NCBI GenBank assembly: GCA_910587625.1
Contig: CAJUMW010000028.1
Location: 7,390-12,522 of the forward strand
DNA from: an uncultured Christensenellaceae bacterium
GTDB lineage: Bacteria; Bacillota; Clostridia; Christensenellales; Borkfalkiaceae
Length of the DNA: 5,133 nucleotides
Direction: 5' to 3'
Part shown: piece by piece, positions 1 to 4,734 of the stretch
Numbering within the stretch: position 1 is the first letter of the stretch
Layout of the letters: each line of letters begins with the position of its first letter
Position numbers and translations under genes: made by a program
The notes under the pieces: generated by a model
Told to the model about the DNA's origin: nothing
The model's database searches: none
Seen by the model: the letters and a program-made list of their open reading frames with translations, nothing else

Positions 1-684
1 ATTGATTGCCCCGCCACGTTTGATATTGCCGACTTTGCGGGCAGTTGGTGCATTATCGGGGTTGACCTTGCGGAAACAAATGACTTATGCGCTTGCACGT
101 TTTTATTTATGCGCCCGAATGACCCCGTCAAATACTTGCACACAATGTATTTTGTAACGGCAGTCAAGGCGGGCGACGGGCAGTCGACCGACTCCCCCAC
201 TAACCCCGAAAAAAAGAATTACATCGAATGGGCGGACGCGGGGCTTGTGCGTATCGTTCAAGACAACGTAATTGACGATACGGTCGTATCGGACTACATT
301 TGGGACGTATTCCAAAAACACCGCATACGCCCGCTTACGGTCGGTTACGACGAATGGCACGCGAAAGACTTTGCAAAGCAAATCGCGGCAAAATTCGGCA
401 AAGAAGTACCGCGCAAAATACGAATGACAACCGACGCGCTCAATGTGCCGACCCGTAACGTCGAAACCGATTTACGGGCGCGGCTTATCAATTACAACAA
501 CAACGATATTTGCCGTTGGAACTTCCGCAACACAGCCGTCCGCGTCGATAAAAACGGGTTTGTTATGCCTTGTAAAATAAACGGCTATATCGGCAACAAG
601 ATTGACGGAACTATGTCAAAAGTAATCGCATACGCCGCATTACGCGAAGTTAAGTCGGCGTTTATGGCGAAAATAGGAGGCTAA
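1..684 (+). CDS. terL: Terminase large subunit, C-terminal nuclease part (5' end outside window)
   Basis: The reading frame is open from base 1, so this is the last 227 residues of a larger protein; the ATG at 109 is internal. The large terminase is the ATPase/nuclease motor that cuts concatemeric DNA and packages it through the portal. The ATPase domain lies upstream of the window. What is visible is the RNase H-like nuclease. The segment GVDLAETNDL has the first metal-binding Asp (visible residue 22, bases 64-66), GYDEWHA has the second (residue 117), and KIDGTMSKVIAYAAL near the C-terminus has the third (residue 202). This order and spacing fit the Terminase_1 family of HK97-like phages. 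All three acidic residues are present, so the nuclease looks intact. The next gene's ribosome site lies inside the last codons and the next start follows after 2 bases, so the two genes are translationally linked. The start and the ATPase motifs cannot be judged here. Confidence 0.93.
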   Translation: MDCPATFDIADFAGSWCIIGVDLAETNDLCACTFLFMRPNDPVKYLHTMYFVTAVKAGDGQSTDSPTNPEKKNYIEWADAGLVRIVQDNVIDDTVVSDYIWDVFQKHRIRPLTVGYDEWHAKDFAKQIAAKFGKEVPRKIRMTTDALNVPTRNVETDLRARLINYNNNDICRWNFRNTAVRVDKNGFVMPCKINGYIGNKIDGTMSKVIAYAALREVKSAFMAKIGG

Positions 685-686
685 TT

Positions 687-866
687 ATGGGCGATAAACG
701 CGACCCGCAAAACAAAAACGAAATATACGCGCGGAGCGTTCGTTGCCCCGTACATCACGCCGTAATCGGCAAATACGATGTGCGCGACGGCTTGATAAAC
801 GCGGTTTATTTATGCCCGAAATGCCGTCGGGAATATACCTACACAATACCACCGCGCAAACCGTGA
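687..866 (+). CDS. Small zinc-ribbon protein, Com-like (59 aa)
   Basis: The ATG at 687 is preceded by AGGAGG at 675-680 with 6-base spacing and follows the terminase stop by 2 bases, so this short frame is well supported. The 59-residue product has a probable zinc site: C20-x2-H23 and C43-x2-C46, with about 20 residues between the pairs and a basic, proline-rich C-terminal tail (PPRKP). This layout resembles the Com family of phage Mu, a small zinc finger that binds mom mRNA and activates its translation. Similar short zinc ribbons are often found between terminase and portal genes in Firmicutes phages. The usual second Cys is His here, which still allows zinc binding. An RNA- or DNA-binding role is inference from the family, and no mom-like gene is visible. 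It ends in TGA, unlike the other complete genes here, which end in TAA. The structured RNA region starts directly downstream. Confidence 0.72.
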   Translation: MGDKRDPQNKNEIYARSVRCPVHHAVIGKYDVRDGLINAVYLCPKCRREYTYTIPPRKP

Positions 867-876
867 AAAAAACTTC

Positions 877-890
877 TTAAAAGATTTTAA
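877..890. repeat. AT-rich inverted repeat upstream of the promoter
   Basis: TTAAAA-GA-TTTTAA is a perfect 6-bp inverted repeat inside an A/T-rich stretch (about 865-898), just upstream of a -35 box at 901. Two roles fit: an UP element contacted by the RNA polymerase alpha subunits, or a small operator. The stretch stands out from its GC-richer surroundings. It has no U-tract that would make it a terminator of the zinc-ribbon gene. Confidence 0.4.
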
Positions 891-900
891 CGAAAAACCG

Positions 901-930
901 TTGACTTCGCGCCGCGCGTCGAGTTATAAT
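901..930 (+). promoter_or_regulatory. Sigma-70-type promoter between terminase and portal modules
   Basis: The -35 box is TTGACT (901-906, five of six consensus bases) and the -10 box is TATAAT (925-930, perfect), separated by 18 bp. No extended -10 TGn is present. The A/T-rich block directly upstream could act as an UP element. The predicted transcription start is about 937, giving a non-coding leader of about 220 nt before the terminator at 1107-1159. A match this good is unlikely by chance in a non-coding gap of about 320 bases, but activity is inferred from sequence only. Confidence 0.72.
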
Positions 931-956
931 GTGGTCAAATTGAATACACGCACCAC

Positions 957-1115
957 CACCCCGCGCGGGTGAGTGCGCCGCAATCGCCTTGTATTGCCGC
1001 CCGTTCGGGCGTGTGCGCCGTTGGTGTCTGATTATGGCATATCCACCGCCGACGCGGTGAGTGCGCCGCGATTATCTTTTAATCGCCACATATCAAAACG
1101 AATGTGAGTGCGCCG
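957..1115 (+). repeat. Four direct repeats of GTGCGCCG, 40-48 bases apart
   Basis: The copies start at 973, 1013, 1061 and 1108, so spacings are 40, 48 and 47. Copies 1, 3 and 4 share the longer match GTGAGTGCGCCG, because each preceding stem ends in GTG followed by A. Copy 2 has T in place of A and a stem ending in GCG. The octamer was not seen elsewhere in the window. The sequences between copies are not alike, so these are not simple tandem duplications. Confidence 0.85.
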
Positions 1116-1159
1116 ATATTAACGAGTTTATTGCTCGTTACTATCGGCGCACTTTTTTT
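1107..1159 (+). terminator. Very strong intrinsic terminator just upstream of the portal ribosome site
   Basis: AGTGCGCCGATA (1107-1118) pairs perfectly with TATCGGCGCACT (1142-1153). After one mismatch (T1119/C1141) a second stem, TAACGAG (1120-1126) with CTCGTTA (1134-1140), closes a 7-base loop. That makes 19 pairs around a single mismatch, followed by a run of seven T (1153-1159). The 5' arm contains the fourth copy of GTGCGCCG. Only 12 bases separate the T run from the portal ribosome site, leaving no room for a promoter in between. Portal transcription must therefore read through this site, which suggests a regulated attenuator or an antitermination point. Confidence 0.93.
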
Positions 1160-1171
1160 GTTATTTTTCGC

Positions 1172-1178
1172 AAGGAGG
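1172..1178 (+). promoter_or_regulatory. Ribosome binding site that fixes the portal start
   Basis: AAGGAGG lies 8 bases before TTG at 1187. The frame stays open upstream to GTG at 1061, but that GTG has no ribosome site and the extension would translate through the terminator stem. TTG at 1187 is therefore preferred. Confidence 0.9.
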
Positions 1179-1186
1179 CAAGCCGA

Positions 1187-2467
1187 TTGTCAACGCTTAA
1201 AAACGCCATACACAATTTGCTCGGTTGGGATAGACCGACCGCGTATAACCGCGTTGTAAATGCAAATACGGTTTTATTTTCGTCGTTCGGCAAGGATATT
1301 ACCGCGTCGGACATCGTAAAAACGGCGATACATCGCGTTTGCGAGGAAGTGTCAAAATGTAGTATCAAGTCGGTTATTGAAACGCAAAACCCGCACCGCA
1401 TAACGGTCGCGGACGACGACATCAACCGCGTTTTGTGCGGGCGTGTAAACCCGATATGCGGACTTAAAGACTTTTTGTATAAATGCGCTTACATCGCGCT
1501 CGTCAATCGAAATTGTTTTATTTATTGGGCTTACGACGAAGTCCCGATAAAAGTTGACGGCAAAGATTATGTCAAGCGCGTTACGCGCGGTTTATACCCG
1601 CTTGAAAAAGCCCGCGTCAAACTCTACTATGCGGGCGACGAAATGCGGGCGGAATTACAAAGCGCGACGGGCGGCGGCGTTACGCTTGACTTACCGTATA
1701 GCGATTTAATACATATTCGCGTCGGTTACGGCGCAAACCCGTATTTGGGCGGCGACGCAAACGGTCAAGCCGATTGGCGGGCAATTCTTAAAAATTTGCA
1801 AACTTTGCACGTTATACAGGAGTCTATCCCGAAATCGCTTGAAGCGTCTTTATCGTTGCACGGCATTTTGACAATGCGCACGGTTGCGGAAGCGGACAAA
1901 CGCGAAATATCCCGCAAGGAATTTGAACAGCATTTATTTAACAGCGAGTACGGTATAGTCGCAACCGACTACGAGTCCGAATTTACGCCGATACAAATTG
2001 CAACGCAGGATATACCGCAAACCGTTTTGACGTTTTTGCGCGACGAAATTTTGTCGCCGTTCGGCGTTAGTGTACCGATATATCTCGGCAAGTACACTGA
2101 CGACGATTTTACCGCGTTTTATCAAACGGCGGTCGAGCCGTTGCTTTTAACGATTGCCGAAGCAATGAAAATAACGCTCTTTACATCGGCGCAAATCGCG
2201 CACGGACGCACGATAAAATTTTACGACAAAGTTGTACAATCGCTATCGTTCGCCCGCCGTTTGGAAATTGCAAAGGCAACGCAAGAGGACGCGCTCTTAT
2301 CCCGTCCCGAACGGCGCGAATTGTTGGGCTATGACCCCGACGACGAGCCGACCCGCGTATCGTTGAACTATATCGACGTATCAATCGCAAATACCTATCA
2401 ATTAACGGCGTTGTCGCAGGGCAAAAAACCGACCGCGCCGAAGCAAAACAAGGAGGACGACGAATAA
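1187..2467 (+). CDS. Portal protein, HK97 family (426 aa, TTG start)
   Basis: The portal forms the dodecameric ring at one capsid vertex through which terminase pumps DNA; it also nucleates head assembly and later carries the connector proteins. The 426-residue length is normal for the HK97-type portal family. Recognisable segments are the N-terminal helical part after the FGKDITASDIVKTAIHRV stretch, the DLIHIR motif (about residues 173-178), the conserved SPFGVSVPIYLG region (about 290-301), a helix containing FYQTAVEPLL (about 311-320), and LSRPERRELLGYDP (about 371-384), where related portals carry a similar NE-x-R-type motif. The C-terminus is charged and probably disordered. TTG with a strong ribosome site may tune expression of a protein needed in 12 copies. 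The stop codon TAA overlaps the protease ATG by one base, so translation is coupled. Transcription into the gene must pass the upstream terminator. Confidence 0.93.
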   Translation: MSTLKNAIHNLLGWDRPTAYNRVVNANTVLFSSFGKDITASDIVKTAIHRVCEEVSKCSIKSVIETQNPHRITVADDDINRVLCGRVNPICGLKDFLYKCAYIALVNRNCFIYWAYDEVPIKVDGKDYVKRVTRGLYPLEKARVKLYYAGDEMRAELQSATGGGVTLDLPYSDLIHIRVGYGANPYLGGDANGQADWRAILKNLQTLHVIQESIPKSLEASLSLHGILTMRTVAEADKREISRKEFEQHLFNSEYGIVATDYESEFTPIQIATQDIPQTVLTFLRDEILSPFGVSVPIYLGKYTDDDFTAFYQTAVEPLLLTIAEAMKITLFTSAQIAHGRTIKFYDKVVQSLSFARRLEIAKATQEDALLSRPERRELLGYDPDDEPTRVSLNYIDVSIANTYQLTALSQGKKPTAPKQNKEDDE

Positions 2468-3168
2468 TGCCCGACGAAATCAAACCGTACACCACCCCGC
2501 AATATATCAAGCGTTCTGCGCCCGACGGCAACCCTGCGCAAATCGACCCGTTAAAGGGCGTAATTGAAGGTTGCCCGATTGTATTCAATCAAAGGACGGC
2601 AATCGGCGACTTGTTTTACGAGGAAATCGACCCGCACGCGCTCGACGACGCGGATATATCCGACATCAAGTTTATGGTAAACCACGACGACGGAATGATA
2701 CCGCTTGCACGCCACAGGCGCGGCAAACGGTCGACTATGGACGTTGAAATCAAGCCCGACGGTTTACACATCAAAACAACGCTTGACATTGAAAACAACG
2801 CGACCGCCCGCGAACTTTGCTCGGCGGTAACGCGCGGCGACATTGAGGATATGTCTTTTGCGTTCGGTGTTTTGGTATCGGGTTACGAATGGCGCGACCT
2901 CGACACGGATATGCCGACGCGCCGAATTACCAAAATATCAAAGGTTTTCGAAGTATCCGCTGTAAACGACGGCGCATACCCGCAAACTTCGATATATGCC
3001 CGCTCCCCCGCCTCGTTGGATAACGACAAAATTGCGTTGGATAACGCAAAGGCGGCGGCGTTGGAAAATGAACAAAGGCGGCAAAGTGTCGACTCGCAAG
3101 CGGCGTTAAAACTTGCGAAAGAAAAATTTTTATTTTTGGAGGAACAAAGAAACTATGAAAACCCTTAA
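2467..3168 (+). CDS. Prohead (head maturation) protease, HK97 type, with coiled-coil tail (233 aa)
   Basis: This serine protease (peptidase family S78) is packed inside the prohead, where it removes the scaffolding delta domain of the capsid protein and then digests itself. The catalytic His is H73 in VNHDDGMIPLAR and the catalytic Ser is S130 in DMSFAFGV, both in the family's usual context; E162 in FEVSAVNDGAYPQT is a plausible third triad residue. The catalytic domain spans about residues 15-178. The remaining tail is charged, rich in Ala, Glu and Lys, and contains a short heptad-like repeat around LDNDKIALDNAKAAALENE. Such tails may hold the enzyme to the capsid scaffold during assembly (inference). 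Its ribosome site AAGGAGG at 2450-2456 lies in the end of the portal gene, with a one-base stop/start overlap. It overlaps the capsid gene by 14 bases. Confidence 0.95.
   Translation: MPDEIKPYTTPQYIKRSAPDGNPAQIDPLKGVIEGCPIVFNQRTAIGDLFYEEIDPHALDDADISDIKFMVNHDDGMIPLARHRRGKRSTMDVEIKPDGLHIKTTLDIENNATARELCSAVTRGDIEDMSFAFGVLVSGYEWRDLDTDMPTRRITKISKVFEVSAVNDGAYPQTSIYARSPASLDNDKIALDNAKAAALENEQRRQSVDSQAALKLAKEKFLFLEEQRNYENP
3138..3144 (+). promoter_or_regulatory. Ribosome binding site that fixes the capsid start
   Basis: GGAGGAA lies 10 bases before ATG at 3155. The upstream in-frame ATG at 3113 lacks such a site and would add an unlike MRKKNFYFW-type peptide, so 3155 is chosen. Confidence 0.88.
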
Positions 3169-4405
3169 AGAATTGCAGGAAGCCCGCGCCGCCCTTTTAG
3201 CGGAAGCGGCAAAAGCAGAAACCACCGCCGACCGCCTTGCGGAAATTCGCAAGCAGGTTGACGGGCTTAACCTTGCCATTACCGAATTGCGCAAGGACGA
3301 AGCGGAAGCGGCGGCAAAAGAAGAGCGCGACGCGGCACGCCCCGCGAACGGCGGCGCACCCGCTCCGACTCCCGTTATCGTACACGACGACGCAAAGGTC
3401 GACGCGCAGAAGCGCACCGCCGAAAATGCGGAAGCGGTCGAGAAGCGTGCGAAATCGCTTAAAAGCGGCGAAAAGACAACGCTCGAACATCGCGCCGTTG
3501 CGTTCTCTTCCACCGCGCTCGGCACGGTTGCAAGCGGCGATATTGCCCCCGCTTTTGAACAGGTTGGAACGCTTGACAAACTTGTCAACGAATTGCACCT
3601 CGAAGGCACGGGCGCGGAAAGTTACAAAAAGCCGTTCGCAAAAAATATCGCCGAAGGCGGCATAACGAAAGAAGGCGCAGACTACCACACCGCCGAGCCG
3701 ACGTTCGATTATGCGTCGATTAACAAGGTAAAAATCACGGCTTACGCCGAAGTCAACGAAGAGGTCGAGAAATTGCCCGCCGCGCGTTACGTTGCGGAAA
3801 TCGAAAGCGCGGTCATTGGCGCATTGCGCAAAAAGATTATCGGACAAATAATCGACGGAAGCGGCACGGACGAACTTGTCGGCATTATCAACGCGCCGAC
3901 AAGCATTATTACGACGGCACAGCGTAAAACCGTTGCCACCATTGACGAAAACACGCTCGACAGCCTTATTTTCAAGTACGGCGGCGACGAAGATGTCGAA
4001 GGCGACGCTTATATTGTGCTTAACAAATTAACGCTTGAAGAGTTTGCGAAAGTCAAAGGCTCGGACAAACGCCGCGCATACGACATTGTTGTGCGTGGAA
4101 ATACGGGAACGATTAACGGCATACCGTTTGTTTGCACGTCGAAACTTGCCGCCTTCGGTGCGGTTACGGCGGGCAACCCTTATTTGATTTACGGCAAATT
4201 GAAGGGTTACGAATTGGCGTACTTTGCCGACATCGAAGTTACGAAATCGTCCGACTACAAATTCAAACAGGGCGTAACAGCGTTCAAAGCGTCCGTATTC
4301 GTCGGCGGCTCACCCGCGATGTACAACGGCTTTATGACCGTGCAGAAGGCGGCGGGTACGCAGGAAACAAAGACAAACGCCGAAACCCCGAAAACGGGCG
4401 ATTAA
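3155..4405 (+). CDS. Major capsid protein, HK97 fold, with N-terminal scaffolding delta domain (416 aa)
   Basis: This is the shell subunit, forming hexamers and pentamers of the icosahedral head. Residues 3-60 are a highly charged, Ala-rich predicted coiled coil typical of the delta domain that replaces a separate scaffold protein; none is encoded here. A Gly/Ala/Pro linker follows (about 63-73), then a second charged helix. The mature shell domain probably begins between about residues 108 and 125, around TTLEHRAVAFSSTALG, leaving about 300 residues; the exact cut site is inferred. Family landmarks are the E-loop region (about 155-185), the VNEEVEKL entry to the spine helix (about 200-232), and the GSGTDELVGIIN loop (235-246). 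The C-terminal tail after MTVQKA is Thr/Lys-rich and may be disordered. HK97-type Lys-Asn crosslinking cannot be judged from sequence alone. The start overlaps the protease end by 14 bases. A stem-loop follows the stop codon. Confidence 0.95.
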   Translation: MKTLKELQEARAALLAEAAKAETTADRLAEIRKQVDGLNLAITELRKDEAEAAAKEERDAARPANGGAPAPTPVIVHDDAKVDAQKRTAENAEAVEKRAKSLKSGEKTTLEHRAVAFSSTALGTVASGDIAPAFEQVGTLDKLVNELHLEGTGAESYKKPFAKNIAEGGITKEGADYHTAEPTFDYASINKVKITAYAEVNEEVEKLPAARYVAEIESAVIGALRKKIIGQIIDGSGTDELVGIINAPTSIITTAQRKTVATIDENTLDSLIFKYGGDEDVEGDAYIVLNKLTLEEFAKVKGSDKRRAYDIVVRGNTGTINGIPFVCTSKLAAFGAVTAGNPYLIYGKLKGYELAYFADIEVTKSSDYKFKQGVTAFKASVFVGGSPAMYNGFMTVQKAAGTQETKTNAETPKTGD

Positions 4406-4406
4406 A

Positions 4407-4442
4407 ATTGGTTTTTAGTTGCGGGTCGGCGCAAGAGCCAAT
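4407..4442 (+). promoter_or_regulatory. Stem-loop between capsid and connector genes
   Basis: Two stacked stems are visible: outer ATTGGTTT (4407-4414) with GAGCCAAT (4435-4442), including two G-U pairs, and inner TTGCG (4419-4423) with CGCAA (4430-4434) around a 6-base loop, with a 4-base bulge on the left side. The hairpin starts 1 base after the capsid stop and has no T run, so it is not a normal terminator. It may protect the 3' end of processed capsid mRNA or lower downstream expression; this is inference. Confidence 0.45.
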
Positions 4443-4460
4443 ACAAAACGGTATTACGTT

Positions 4461-4467
4461 AAGGAGG
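4461..4467 (+). promoter_or_regulatory. Ribosome binding site of the connector gene
   Basis: AAGGAGG followed by T lies 5 bases before ATG at 4473. The frame is open upstream to an ATG at 4419, but that start falls inside the stem-loop and has no ribosome site, so 4473 is preferred. Confidence 0.88.
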
Positions 4468-4472
4468 TCGAA

Positions 4473-4733
4473 ATGCAACAAGACATCGACAACATCTTGT
4501 ATAAAATGGGCTACTATGACGCAGACCCGCAACTAAAAGAAACCGTAAAGGGCTATATCAAAGTCGCGGAAGAATTTATGCTCGATAGCGGCGTACCGCA
4601 AGACCGTTTGGGAACGCAACGCGCGTACGCAATCAAAGCACTTTTCGCCGACGCTTTTGATAAAGGCACACCCGACGACGTAATCAAGAAGGACGGAATG
4701 GTTGTCGCGCTTATCGCGCAATTACGGAGATAA
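4473..4733 (+). CDS. Head-tail connector protein, gp6-like (86 aa)
   Basis: This small, mainly helical protein fits the phage gp6-like connector family (HK97 gp6 / SPP1 gp15 type), which forms a ring under the portal once the head is full. Visible features are a predicted helix with VKGYIKVAEEFMLDSG (residues 25-40), a second with QRAYAIKALFADAFDKG (about 49-65), and a C-terminal ALIAQLRR segment, like the LxxQLR ending of many family members. The length is at the short end for the family (often about 90-110). Its place directly after the capsid gene is the expected one. The 67-base gap before it holds a stem-loop. The next gene starts 1 base after its stop, with GGAG at 4726-4729 as that gene's ribosome site, so the two are probably co-translated. 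Confidence 0.82.
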   Translation: MQQDIDNILYKMGYYDADPQLKETVKGYIKVAEEFMLDSGVPQDRLGTQRAYAIKALFADAFDKGTPDDVIKKDGMVVALIAQLRR

Positions 4734-4734
4734 T

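Larger units (their letters stand above)
937..1159 (+). ncRNA. Predicted structured RNA: four hairpin-GTGCGCCG units ending in a terminator
   Basis: This stretch lies between a good promoter and a strong terminator and has no convincing coding frame. The octamer GTGCGCCG occurs at 973-980, 1013-1020, 1061-1068 and 1108-1115. One base before each copy ends a hairpin: CACCC/GGGTG (957-971), CGCCC/GGGCG (998-1011), CACCGC/GCGGTG (1044-1059) and CACAT/ATGTG (1087-1106). A second hairpin starts at the last G of copies 1 and 3: GCAAT/ATTGC (980-997) and GCGATTA/TAATCGC (1068-1086), each ending exactly where the next unit's first hairpin begins. After copy 2 only a weaker pairing is seen (GTGTC/GGCAT, 1024-1040, with two G-U pairs). 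In the fourth unit the octamer forms the 5' arm of the terminator. Paired stems of differing sequence around a constant linker support a real RNA fold. It may be the portal operon leader or a separate small RNA. I recognise no named family. Confidence 0.65.

Noticed and set aside
957..1115. CRISPR array
   Set aside because: The constant part is only 8-12 bases, spacings are uneven (40, 48, 47), and the intervening sequence forms hairpins next to each copy. No cas gene is present.
957..1115. Iterons of a replication origin or terminase-binding (pac/cos) DNA sites
   Set aside because: DNA sites would not need a different, perfectly paired stem before each copy, and pac/cos sites usually lie near the small terminase gene. 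Not fully excluded, but the RNA reading fits better.
937..1159. tRNA or tRNA-like gene in the gap
   Set aside because: No cloverleaf, T-arm consensus or CCA end could be traced; the hairpins are tandem and each sits beside the same octamer.
1131..1164. Second promoter between the terminator and the portal gene
   Set aside because: TTGCTC (1131-1136) has no good -10 partner at proper spacing, and any start would fall on the ribosome site itself.
1061..1186. In-frame upstream extension of the portal gene starting at GTG 1061
   Set aside because: There is no ribosome site, the GTG is part of the repeated octamer, and the extension would translate the terminator stem and T run. TTG at 1187 has AAGGAGG at ideal spacing.
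2181..2588. Minus-strand frame opposite the portal/protease junction (135 aa)
   Set aside because: It crosses two supported plus-strand genes and has no domain or start signal.
3130..3609. Ser/Ala-rich minus-strand frame (159 aa)
   Set aside because: It is the antisense of the Ala/Glu-rich delta-domain codons and has no domain or independent support.
3237..3665. Plus-strand alternate frame within the capsid gene (142 aa)
   Set aside because: An Arg/Lys/Ser-rich out-of-frame shadow without a ribosome site.
3197..3847. Long open frame on the minus strand (216 aa) opposite the capsid gene
   Set aside because: It lies entirely within the well-supported capsid gene, has biased composition typical of an antisense shadow, and has no recognisable domain.
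4132..4536. Plus-strand frame spanning the capsid end and connector start (134 aa)
   Set aside because: It overlaps two supported genes in another frame, has no ribosome site and no recognisable domain.
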